A stretch of DNA of 64,000 bases from Candidatus Brevefilum sp. (GTDB taxonomy: Bacteria > Chloroflexota > Anaerolineae > Anaerolineales > Anaerolineaceae), in the NCBI GenBank assembly GCA_019428905.1, contig JAHYJN010000001.1, positions 1-64,000 on the forward strand, written 5' to 3'. The stretch's first letter is position 1. Each line of letters opens with the position of its first letter. Of this stretch, positions 23,200 to 30,732 are shown piece by piece. Below the pieces are notes generated by a model. That model was given only the letters and a program-made list of their open reading frames with translations. It was not told the DNA's origin and did no database searches. The position numbers and the translations under genes were made by a program.

Positions 23200-24672
23200 T
23201 TGACCGACGAAAATCATAAAACTGATAACAGCCAAAAGCCTGAAGATTCTAAGCTCTCCCCTATTGAGGAGACATCTTCCGTCACGCATCATTCAATTGT
23301 TTTCAAAGGTGAAGAAATCCAATACACCGTCACCACCGGCACAATTGTGTTAAAAGAAGAGGATGTGGATGAGGGTGAAAAGCAAAAGGCGAGTATTTTC
23401 TATATAGCCTATACGAAAGACGCCGATTCTCCTGATAGACCAGTGACTTTTTCCTTCAATGGTGGGCCTGGTTCATCTTCTGTGTGGCTGCACTTAGGCT
23501 TGCTGGGTCCCAAACGGGTGCTGATGGATGATGAAGGCCTACCCATTGGGCCGCCACACCAACTGACTAATAACGAATACACATTGTTAGACCAAACCGA
23601 CCTGGTATTCATTGATCCTGTCAGCACAGGATACAGCCGCACCGTCCCAAAAGAGAAACCCGAGCAATTTCATACCGTTAAAAGAGATATTGAATCCGTC
23701 GGCGACTTTATCCGTATCTGGACAACCCGTAATAAGCGTTGGAACTGTCCGAAGTTTTTAATCGGTGAAAGTTATGGTACAACACGCGCAGCAGGTCTTG
23801 CGGGCTATCTTCAGCGCCGCCACGGCATGTACTTGAATGGAATCATGTTTGTTTCTTCGATATTAAATTTCATCACCGCCCAATTTGACGAAGGCAATGA
23901 TCTGCCGCATATCCTCTTCCTCCCTACTTATACCGCATCAGCCTGGTATCATAATAAACTTTCGGATGATCTACAAGAAGATTTAGAGACAGCTGTTCAA
24001 GAAGCTCGAGAATTTGCATTAGGCGATTACACGCATGCCTTAATGAAAGGTAATAGCCTTGAAAAAGAAGAAAAAGACAGAATAATCACACAGCTGGCAC
24101 GCCTGACTGGTCTATCAGAAAGGTATATCGAGGGCACCAACCTGCGCATTAACATTCATCGCTTCTGCAAAGAATTGCTGCGAGAAGAGGGCTTTACCGT
24201 TGGTCGGTTTGACAGCCGTTTTAAGGGAATTGACAAAGATACGGTCGGGGAAGCCCATGAATTGGACCCAAGCTATGCTGTTATCCTTGGCCCGTATACA
24301 GCTTGCATGTATGATTACCTCAGACGAGACTTGGAATACGAAACCGATTTACCCTACGAAATTCTCAAATCACTTTATAAGACCTGGACCTTCGAGGACT
24401 ATCAGAACCATTATGTCAATACCGCCAAAGATTTGCGGCAAGGCTTCCAATTGCATCCAGGGCTAAAGGTGATTGTGTGCAATGGTTATTATGACCTGGC
24501 AACACCTTTTTTGGCCACAGAATACACATTTAATCATATCCCCCTACCCCAAGCGCAACAAGGAAACATCAAAATGACCTATTATCGAGCTGGTCATATG
24601 ATGTACCTCCACAAACCTTCGCTTGAAAAATTGTCCGAGGATTTGCATGCGTTTATTCAAGAAGCCATTTAG
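23200..24672 (+). CDS. Serine carboxypeptidase, peptidase family S10
   Basis: 490 residues. The S10 oxyanion motif is FSFNGGPGSSSVW (85-95) and the catalytic serine lies in LIGESYGTTR (Ser191). Asp is in CNGYYDLATPF and His in YRAGHMMYLHKP near the C-terminus, so the triad is complete. It removes C-terminal residues from peptides. It starts with TTG at 23200 with GAGGT 5 nt upstream. The N-terminus is charged (DENHKTDNSQKPEDSK) with no signal peptide, which implies cytoplasmic peptide turnover, unlike the secreted or vacuolar eukaryotic enzymes. A terminator pair follows. Confidence 0.92.
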   Translation: MTDENHKTDNSQKPEDSKLSPIEETSSVTHHSIVFKGEEIQYTVTTGTIVLKEEDVDEGEKQKASIFYIAYTKDADSPDRPVTFSFNGGPGSSSVWLHLGLLGPKRVLMDDEGLPIGPPHQLTNNEYTLLDQTDLVFIDPVSTGYSRTVPKEKPEQFHTVKRDIESVGDFIRIWTTRNKRWNCPKFLIGESYGTTRAAGLAGYLQRRHGMYLNGIMFVSSILNFITAQFDEGNDLPHILFLPTYTASAWYHNKLSDDLQEDLETAVQEAREFALGDYTHALMKGNSLEKEEKDRIITQLARLTGLSERYIEGTNLRINIHRFCKELLREEGFTVGRFDSRFKGIDKDTVGEAHELDPSYAVILGPYTACMYDYLRRDLEYETDLPYEILKSLYKTWTFEDYQNHYVNTAKDLRQGFQLHPGLKVIVCNGYYDLATPFLATEYTFNHIPLPQAQQGNIKMTYYRAGHMMYLHKPSLEKLSEDLHAFIQEAI

Positions 24673-24761
24673 ACCAATTGAAAACTTGCACTGAATAAAA
24701 CTAATTTTAAGATAGCGACAATGGACAAATAAGCACACGAAAGATTAAAACGAACACAAAA

Positions 24762-24781
24762 AACCCTACTCTGGTAGGGTT
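24762..24781 (-). terminator. Hairpin with T-run on the minus strand
   Basis: AACCCTAC and GTAGGGTT form a perfect 8-bp stem with loop TCTG. A run of six T follows on the minus strand only. No minus-strand gene needs it, so it may block antisense transcription into the S10 peptidase gene. Confidence 0.6.
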
Positions 24782-24789
24782 CGGGTAAA

Positions 24790-24827
24790 GACTCTGCATG
24801 TTACACTGAGATATGCAGAGTCATTTT
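24790..24827 (+). terminator. Terminator after the S10 peptidase gene
   Basis: GACTCTGCAT (24790-24799) and ATGCAGAGTC (24813-24822) form a perfect 10-bp stem with a 13-base loop, followed by ATTTTT on the plus strand. Confidence 0.82.
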
Positions 24828-24988
24828 TCCCAAACTTTGAGTACCCAAAATGCCACACCTGCTAAATCTAGTGCATTGATTTATCCGCTTGCATTTATTT
24901 TCCCAGTTCCATTAACACATCAATCTCACGAAGGTACATCTTTAGAGCCTGATAAAGTGACTGTCAACCTAATCGAGGTCAGGTTTAT

Positions 24989-26629
24989 ATGACCGAGCAT
25001 TACATTCTTGATCATCGAGCCTTAATCGAATCTCAGCCAACAGAGCAATTCCTCATTGGAAAAGCCAAAGCCTTATTGTTAGCCGGTAAATTTCATACCT
25101 GTCTCCAGTTTTTAGAAGCACAACCAATAGATATCATTGAAACATCAGCTCCCCTGCTCATCTGCCAGGCAGCGGCGATGTTATTTTGTGAATATCCCCA
25201 ACAAACAATCGAAAAAACCTTAATTCTGGCAGAAAAATTCAGTGACAACAATAACGATGTTGGAGAGATTGCAGCCCTGCGGGCAATCATCCAAAGTTAC
25301 ACGAGCGATCCAAGAACAGGTATCAAACTTTCTCAAATTGCCTTGGAGAACATTGATGAGGATAACACTTACTTTCAAAACCTCATTGAACGCAACCTGG
25401 GAATCGCCTATACGATTCAGAACGATCTGAAAAATGCGAGTATTTGGTTCGAAAAGCTTTTGATGTCCAGCTACAGGTTGGAGGATTGGGGTGGCGTATT
25501 AGCTGCTTATAACTACCTCACATACTTACGAAAAGTGCAAGGCCGCTTGCGCGATGCCGATGTAATCTATCGGAAAGCGCTGGCCTTTGTTAATAAACAC
25601 GACCTGGAACATATGCCGCATGCAATCAAGATCATCGCTGGCTACGGTCAACTTCTTTTATACTGGAACCGTGTGGATGATGCACAAGGACACTTCAAAA
25701 AAGCCATCGAGCTTGCTGCCGAATCGGATATCCTTTACGGCTATACCGCATATCAATTCATGTGCGAAGCCTATCTGAGGGAGAACGATCTCCCCACTGC
25801 ATTAGATGTGCTTGACGAATTACGACAACACGTTGAAGGAAGGCAGGATTTTTACGAAAAAATCCACATCCAGCACACCCAAGCGCTTGAAACACGAATT
25901 CATATCGCAGCGGGGCACATCGAAAAAGGTTTGGAATGGTTGGCATCCAGCGGTTTTGAAGAAATCCAGCCAGATGCGTTGTTCAAACAATACGGCTTCG
26001 GACTCGGCCAGATTTTACCAACAGCAGCACGCATCTACATACTCAACGGGAGGCCCGATCGGGCAATCCAAATTCTGCAAGCAGTCATTCCAAAATTTAT
26101 CCACCAAGGTGCCAATTCGTACTTGATCAGGTCTTTAGCTGCCTTGGCGATTGCCTACAACCAAAATGGCCAAGTGCAAAAGGCTGAAAAAACCATTTTA
26201 AAGGCCATTTCCTTGGGTGCGCCAGAGAATAACATTGGCGATTTCCTGTTTTTCGGCCGGTCCCTGGTCCCAATCATTAACCTGGCAGCCTGTCATCCCG
26301 CCACAAGGGATTTTGCTGCCGCTCTATTACGCCACCTGGATGAGTTCAACCCATGCACTCATGGTTCTTTTGCTAAAAATGATCGAACCCCTGTACTCAG
26401 TCCCAGGGAAATTGACGTTCTTCATCTGATTGCGTCCGGGTTGACCAACCAACAAATCGCAACCGCTTTATTCCTTTCAAACAACACCATCAAAAGTCAC
26501 AGCGTCAAAATTTATCGCAAGCTGAAAGTCGACAACCGAAACCAGGCTGTCTCCAAAGCCCGATCAATGGGCATACTCCCTGTAAACAAAAAGGATCCAA
26601 ATATTGGGTACCTTCAGATGACCAACTAA
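24989..26629 (+). CDS. LuxR-family transcriptional regulator with TPR-like repeats, lacking the NTPase domain
   Basis: 546 residues. Residues about 20-460 are alpha-helical TPR-like repeats, for example NLGIAYTIQNDLKNASIWFE and QPDALFKQYGFGLGQILPTA. The C-terminus is a GerE/LuxR helix-turn-helix: LSPREIDVLHLIASGLTNQQ, IATALFLSNNTIKSHSVKIY, RKLKVDNRNQAV. This looks like the back half of a MalT-type (LAL) regulator without the STAND ATPase. The frame begins with its own ATG at 24989, and no NTPase fragment was found upstream, so it is either a genuine short form or an old truncation. The target is unknown; the gene ends in a strong hairpin. Confidence 0.88.
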   Translation: MTEHYILDHRALIESQPTEQFLIGKAKALLLAGKFHTCLQFLEAQPIDIIETSAPLLICQAAAMLFCEYPQQTIEKTLILAEKFSDNNNDVGEIAALRAIIQSYTSDPRTGIKLSQIALENIDEDNTYFQNLIERNLGIAYTIQNDLKNASIWFEKLLMSSYRLEDWGGVLAAYNYLTYLRKVQGRLRDADVIYRKALAFVNKHDLEHMPHAIKIIAGYGQLLLYWNRVDDAQGHFKKAIELAAESDILYGYTAYQFMCEAYLRENDLPTALDVLDELRQHVEGRQDFYEKIHIQHTQALETRIHIAAGHIEKGLEWLASSGFEEIQPDALFKQYGFGLGQILPTAARIYILNGRPDRAIQILQAVIPKFIHQGANSYLIRSLAALAIAYNQNGQVQKAEKTILKAISLGAPENNIGDFLFFGRSLVPIINLAACHPATRDFAAALLRHLDEFNPCTHGSFAKNDRTPVLSPREIDVLHLIASGLTNQQIATALFLSNNTIKSHSVKIYRKLKVDNRNQAVSKARSMGILPVNKKDPNIGYLQMTN

Positions 26630-26653
26630 AGGCTTCATTTCTACCTCCTTTGC

Positions 26654-26685
26654 AATGAACTCCGGCACAGTCGCCGGAGTTCATT
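26654..26685 (+). terminator. Hairpin after the LuxR-type gene
   Basis: A 13-bp perfect stem (core ATGAACTCCGGC / GCCGGAGTTCAT) with a 6-base loop, followed by AATTAA. The U-tract is weak. Confidence 0.68.
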
Positions 26686-26711
26686 AATTAACGAGAAGAC
26701 ACCCTCACCTA

Positions 26712-26780
26712 TTGACAGCCACCCACTCCACTTGTTATGATATTGATATCGGTAACGATACCGGTAACGAGACCGGTATC
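26712..26780 (+). promoter_or_regulatory. Promoter and three tandem 12-bp operators of the LacI-type regulator gene
   Basis: TTGACA (26712-26717), 18-bp spacer, TATGAT (26736-26741). Immediately downstream, over the expected transcription start, three 12-bp near-palindromes abut: GATATCGGTAAC (26745-26756), GATACCGGTAAC (26757-26768) and GAGACCGGTATC (26769-26780). All centre on a CGG/CCGG core, as LacI-family operators do. The position predicts repression, probably autoregulation of the lacI-galK unit. Confidence 0.82.
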
Positions 26781-26810
26781 AGCAACCAAATTGCACGTGT
26801 AGGAGGATTT

Positions 26811-27845
26811 ATGGCTGGCAATAAGCGCATTACAATTGCGGATATCGCTCGAATGGCTGGCGTTTCAAAACAGACCGTGTCCCGTGTTATTAACGATAAA
26901 CCAGACGTTGCCCCGCAGACCCGCGAGCGCATCAAGGCAATCATTAAATCATTGGGGTACTCTCCGGATCCAATTGCGCGCTCAATGAAAGGCAGCACCC
27001 ATACCCTTGGCTGCATCACACCCAACCTCTCAGATTTCAACTTTTCATCAATCGTTCAAGCTGCCCAAACAGAAGCTCGCCGCAATGGTTTTTTAATATT
27101 CACGGGCAGCGCCCCATCAGAGATTGATGTGCTGCCCCTGGTGAATGAAATGATGGCGCGCCGGGTGGACGGTTTCATGGTGATCAACCCGCATGATGAT
27201 CTCCGCTATCGCCATTTCTTACCATTAATTGAAGCAAAGGTCCCTGTTGTTTATATTAAAAATAGCCCGCATGATGAGCCAGTATCAGCGGTATGTATGG
27301 ATGACTTCTCGGGCGGTCTGATTGCAACACGGTACCTCGCTTCTTTAGGTCATACCTCGATTGTCACTCTTCTGGGTCCTGAAAACGAAGAATGCACCCG
27401 AGATCGTTTATCCGGCTACCTGAAGGGACTGGGTGAAGCAGGTCTTCAAGAAGACCAACGCTTGATAATTCAGGGTGACTGGACTGCTGAGTCAGGTAAA
27501 ATGGCAGTTAAAAAACTGCTTGACTACCAGGTGGATTTTACAGCGATTTTTGCACAAAATGACCGTATGGCCTTAGGTGCTATGCAGATTTTACGCGAGA
27601 AAGGTTTGCGTATCCCAGAGGATATCTCCGTGATCGGCTACGATGATCTACCCCTCACAGCCTATTTTACTCCCCCACTGACCACAATCCGGCAACCCAT
27701 CAAAAAATTTGGTCAAATCGGAGCGCAGCTCCTGATCGAGACAATCAACAAACCAGGCTTCAAACCCAAAGTGGTCAGGTTGGATCCCCAGCTCGTGATC
27801 AGGCAAACCTGCGCCCCTTTTCAACAAAAACCACACCCAAAATAG
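26811..27845 (+). CDS. LacI-family transcriptional regulator, probable regulator of galactose genes
   Basis: 344 residues from ATG 26811, with AGGAGG 4 nt upstream. An open frame back to 26712 would run through the operators and the -35 box and is rejected. The N-terminal helix-turn-helix reads ITIADIARMAGVSKQTVSRV, followed by the hinge YSPDPIARSMKG. A periplasmic-binding-like effector domain (about 60-340) includes DFTAIFAQNDRMALGAM and the usual SVIGYDDLPLTAYF. It precedes galK by 26 bp, so galactose or a related sugar is a likely effector (inference). Confidence 0.94.
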   Translation: MAGNKRITIADIARMAGVSKQTVSRVINDKPDVAPQTRERIKAIIKSLGYSPDPIARSMKGSTHTLGCITPNLSDFNFSSIVQAAQTEARRNGFLIFTGSAPSEIDVLPLVNEMMARRVDGFMVINPHDDLRYRHFLPLIEAKVPVVYIKNSPHDEPVSAVCMDDFSGGLIATRYLASLGHTSIVTLLGPENEECTRDRLSGYLKGLGEAGLQEDQRLIIQGDWTAESGKMAVKKLLDYQVDFTAIFAQNDRMALGAMQILREKGLRIPEDISVIGYDDLPLTAYFTPPLTTIRQPIKKFGQIGAQLLIETINKPGFKPKVVRLDPQLVIRQTCAPFQQKPHPK

Positions 27846-27871
27846 AACGCTGTTATCGCAGGAGGAGCAAT

Positions 27872-29032
27872 ATGTCCCAAGAACAAATAGGCAAAATTTT
27901 AGAGACATATCGGGAACGTTTTAGTGAAAACCCGTCTTCGATCGTCACCGCACCCGGAAGGATCAACTTAATTGGTGAGCACACCGATTACTCGGAGGGT
28001 TTCGTGCTGCCTGTTGCCATCGATCGTAATGTAACGCTTGCCTTCACACCCCGAGATGATAAGGTCATCCAGGTTTATTCAATTGATTTTGAGCAAGAAT
28101 TAGTCGTAAATCTCGATAATATGCAGCGTGGTGATGGTGGTTGGAAGGAATACGTGATGGGTACGGCCTGGGCATTAATGGATGCAGGCTATGCCCTAAA
28201 TGGATGGCAAGCTGTCGTGGCTGGTAACATCCCAATTGGGGCGGGATTATCATCATCTGCGGCCTTGGAAGTTGCCATTGGCAAAACCTTTTGTCTGGCA
28301 TCTAACATCGATCTGCCACCTGCTTCGTTGGCCTTGCTCAGCCGCAAAGCAGAGGCTGAGTGGGTTGGCGTAAATGTGGGCATTATGGACCAGTTGATTT
28401 CTGCAGCAGGCAAAGAAGGTCATGCCCTGCTGCTGGATTGTAAAACCCTGGATTACGAATATGTCCCCATTCCAAAGGAAATCACCCTGGTGGTTTTGGA
28501 CACCATGACCCGCCGTGAGCTCACAAAATCCGATTATAACGCCCGTCACGAGGAAGTAAAACAAGCCTCAAAATTATTAGGAGTTCAATTTTTGCGTGAG
28601 GCCACACCCCAATTGGTTGAAGAAACCCGAACGCATATGGCGTCAACGATCTACCGACGAGCCAGGCATGTGGTGACTGAAAATCAACGGGTGCATGCCT
28701 TCAGTACAGCGATGCGAAACAACGATTTATTAACGATGGGGCAATTGATCAACGCCAGCCATGTTAGTTTGAGAGATGATTATGAAGTCTCAAGCTCTGA
28801 GTTGAACCTGATTGTCGAACTTGCGCAAAAGCAACCAGCGTGTTTGGGTGCCAGGATGATGGGCGCAGGCTTTGGCGGTTGTGCCCTCGCATTATTAGCC
28901 ACAGATCAGGTGGAACCATTCACTGAGAATGTGTTCAGTCTCTATCGGTCACAAACTGGAATCGAACCGAACATTTTCATTGTAACCAGTGCTGATGGTG
29001 TTGGTGAATGCTCTGTACCACTTGACCTGTAG
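27872..29032 (+). CDS. galK: Galactokinase
   Basis: 386 residues, typical GalK length. It phosphorylates galactose to galactose-1-phosphate with ATP. The GHMP family motifs are present: the galactokinase signature GRINLIGEHTDYSEGF (29-44), the ATP loop PIGAGLSSSAALE (about 115-127) and the C-terminal GARMMGAGFGGCALALL. The ATG follows AGGAGGAG. It is cotranscribed with the LacI-type regulator; no galT, galE or transporter gene is adjacent, so the rest of the Leloir pathway must be elsewhere. A terminator follows. Confidence 0.96.
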   Translation: MSQEQIGKILETYRERFSENPSSIVTAPGRINLIGEHTDYSEGFVLPVAIDRNVTLAFTPRDDKVIQVYSIDFEQELVVNLDNMQRGDGGWKEYVMGTAWALMDAGYALNGWQAVVAGNIPIGAGLSSSAALEVAIGKTFCLASNIDLPPASLALLSRKAEAEWVGVNVGIMDQLISAAGKEGHALLLDCKTLDYEYVPIPKEITLVVLDTMTRRELTKSDYNARHEEVKQASKLLGVQFLREATPQLVEETRTHMASTIYRRARHVVTENQRVHAFSTAMRNNDLLTMGQLINASHVSLRDDYEVSSSELNLIVELAQKQPACLGARMMGAGFGGCALALLATDQVEPFTENVFSLYRSQTGIEPNIFIVTSADGVGECSVPLDL

Positions 29033-29110
29033 AAAATTAGACAACCCTGATCGTTCTGTTCCGGGTCAGATACACCCTCAAGTCAGCACCCATGCTGGGC
29101 GCACAAAAAC

Positions 29111-29145
29111 ACAATGCAGGCAAAAAACCTGCATTGTATTTATTA
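29111..29145. terminator. Terminator between galK and the convergent cation exchanger gene
   Basis: ACAATGCAGG (29111-29120) and CCTGCATTGT (29128-29137) form a perfect 10-bp stem with an A-rich loop, followed by ATTTATT. Confidence 0.78.
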
Positions 29146-29166
29146 ACCAAGCGAAATTTCTCTCAA

Positions 29167-30201
29167 TTAATCGACAGAAAAGAAGACCATTCGCAATCCG
29201 ATATAAATGAAATACAAAGCAATCAAATAGTAAGCACCCCAACGGCCCATTTTTCCTTTATTGACCCACAAGATGATCCATAAAAGTGCGCCTGTGATCG
29301 TCTCCCAGGGTAAGTCCCAATAGACCAATGGGCGGGGAACCCAATAAGTGCTGATTATAGCCCCGCCCCCTATCGCCACCAAGGGATTGGTGATATTGCT
29401 GCCAACCAGTGTGCCCAAAGGAATGCCGCTGTCACCATGTCTGACACCAGAGACTGCCGTAATTAATTCGGGAAGGGCTGAAGCAATCCCCAATGTGAGT
29501 ACACCAATCAGAGATCCGCCAATCCCGGTCTCTGCCACGACCACTTCCGTCACCTGCAACGCTACCATTGCGCTTCCGACAGTGATCAACAAGGCCAACA
29601 AAGAAATGATACCATCACGCGTTGCTTCTTTTGCATTTTGCGGGATGCCTTCAGGGGTCTCACCAGTCTCATCAAATCCGTGATCTTCCTCTTTATAATG
29701 CTTTCGCTCATCAACGTATAAATAATACATATATCCAATGAATGAGCCAAACAGGATCAAACCATCAACACGAGAAAATTGGCCGTCGATGCCAAGTACA
29801 ATGCACATCAGGGTTGTGATGATCATCGGCAGCATCGTCTTCCATAAAAAATACCGCTTGAAATGCAATTTTCCTGCGATCAAGATCACAATGGCCATGA
29901 TTAAGGTCTGCTGGACAACATCTGACCCAATGTTCGCACCTAAGACGACTGCTGAACTGACCTCATAATCCAAGGCGCCACTCAGGATCCCAAATGATGC
30001 TGTAAAATGAGCGGAAATTTCGGGGATGCTGGTCGCTAAGGATACAACCGTTACACCCATAAAAGTTGTCGATAAGCGGAAATATCCTGCCAAGCCAGTC
30101 AACTTCCCCACAGCGACATTTGAAGCAACAACCAAAACAATGATCGATACTGTCCCAAACACAATCAGGGACCATAGACTTTGCGAAACAAAACTCAGCA
30201 T
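29167..30201 (-). CDS. CaCA-family Na+/Ca2+ (cation) exchanger, YrbG-like
   Basis: 344 residues with about ten membrane helices. The two inverted alpha-repeats that define the family are visible: VTVVSLATSIPEISAHF with GANIGSDVVQQ (about 50-98), and LTLGIASALPELITAVSG with GTLVGSNITNPLVAIGG (about 232-278). Both have the conserved acidic residue in P-E. A hydrophilic loop rich in Glu, Asp and His (DERKHYKEEDHGFDETGE, about 158-175) separates the halves. It exchanges Ca2+ or a similar cation for Na+ or H+. The gene has a consensus promoter and a roughly 224-nt leader with mutually exclusive hairpins, so expression is probably controlled by RNA structure. Confidence 0.93.
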   Translation of the reverse strand: MLSFVSQSLWSLIVFGTVSIIVLVVASNVAVGKLTGLAGYFRLSTTFMGVTVVSLATSIPEISAHFTASFGILSGALDYEVSSAVVLGANIGSDVVQQTLIMAIVILIAGKLHFKRYFLWKTMLPMIITTLMCIVLGIDGQFSRVDGLILFGSFIGYMYYLYVDERKHYKEEDHGFDETGETPEGIPQNAKEATRDGIISLLALLITVGSAMVALQVTEVVVAETGIGGSLIGVLTLGIASALPELITAVSGVRHGDSGIPLGTLVGSNITNPLVAIGGGAIISTYWVPRPLVYWDLPWETITGALLWIILWVNKGKMGRWGAYYLIALYFIYIGLRMVFFSVD

Positions 30202-30425
30202 AATAACGTGACCTTACCTTTCACTCGCATCTCAATTTCTTACAACAAGCAACAGGGTCACAGAACTGTGACCCTGATGTTGTTTTTCAAGCAAATTTCA
30301 AGGAACGTTCTGCGCGCCTAATTAATCCTGAGTTTTCCTCTCAGGGTCATCTTGCACAGGCGCTTGATATTCTTGAAATTTATCCATTTTTTTTATATTG
30401 TTAACTTTTGTTATTTTTTATATGC
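30202..30425 (-). promoter_or_regulatory. Structured 5' leader of the cation exchanger mRNA, candidate translational riboswitch
   Basis: Read on the minus strand. A two-part stem has outer arms GCGCCT/AGGCGC (30363-30358 and 30319-30314) and inner arms CCTGAG/CTCAGG (30345-30340 and 30332-30327). Then comes an 11-bp hairpin, CAGGGTCACAG (called 2 in this reading of its complement, 30276-30266) with CTGTGACCCTG (3, 30263-30253). Segment 1, TGACCCTG (30349-30342), overlaps the inner stem and can pair with segment 2. Segment 3 can pair with GGTCAC (30213-30208), which overlaps the ribosome site AAGG. The alternatives 1:2 plus 3:4 versus inner stem plus 2:3 would close or open translation. Confidence 0.62.
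30322..30387 (-). CDS. Possible 21-residue leader peptide in the cation exchanger leader
   Basis: ATG at 30387 to TAA at 30324-30322. The peptide is hydrophilic and starts MDKFQEYQAPVQDD. It spans the outer 5' arm and the inner stem of the leader structure, so translating ribosomes would disturb the fold. No clear ribosome site precedes it, only an A-rich run. It may be a regulatory uORF or chance. Confidence 0.3.
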   Translation of the reverse strand: MDKFQEYQAPVQDDPERKTQD

Positions 30426-30431
30426 TCAAAT

Positions 30432-30460
30432 ATTATAATCCACACATTACCCCCTGTCAA
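30432..30460 (-). promoter_or_regulatory. Perfect consensus sigma-70 promoter of the cation exchanger gene
   Basis: Minus-strand TTGACA (30460-30455), 17-bp spacer, TATAAT (30437-30432); both hexamers match consensus fully. It lies about 230 bp before the start codon, which leaves a long leader. Confidence 0.88.
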
Positions 30461-30732
30461 TTACTATAAGGCTAACAATAGGTTAATGATTTTCACACAG
30501 TAAATTGTGTCGATAATACGGGGGAGTGGTAATATTTGGGTGACTTATTCGATTTAAAGCAGTTATCGTTCAACATTATGCAACACCTGTTCTTCGATTA
30601 AATAGAAAATGTTAAGCTGAACGTTTAATTGATCAAAGCATCCAAAGGTGAAAGTTTATCAAGGAAAGATAGCAAATTGTTCTTGTATAATGTCACATAA
30701 GCTAATTCTATACCAGACAAGATAGGTGAGAG
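30461..30732. other. Intergenic stretch upstream of the alpha/beta hydrolase gene
   Basis: AT-rich sequence without a coding frame. A TATAAT at 30686-30691 lies 42 bp before the plus-strand hydrolase ATG and is a -10 candidate, but no matching -35 box was found. A GGTGAGAG ribosome site precedes the ATG. Confidence 0.5.

Larger units (their letters stand above)
24673..24988. other. Intergenic stretch, 316 bp
   Basis: It holds two hairpin terminators (24762-24781 and 24790-24827) and then about 160 bp of AT-rich sequence before the LuxR-type gene. No coding frame or consensus promoter is convincing. Confidence 0.6.

Noticed and set aside
26712-26810. N-terminal extension of the LacI-type regulator beginning at TTG 26712
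   Set aside because: It begins on the -35 hexamer and runs through three operators; its repetitive peptide only reflects the 12-bp repeats. ATG 26811 has AGGAGG.
30253-30290. Plus-strand terminator (hairpin followed by GTTGTTTTTC)
   Set aside because: No plus-strand gene ends here. The hairpin is better explained as part of the minus-strand leader of the cation exchanger, though a dual role is possible.
30300-30370. yybP-ykoY manganese riboswitch in the exchanger leader
   Set aside because: The conserved GGGGAGUA-type loop was not found; the stem layout differs.
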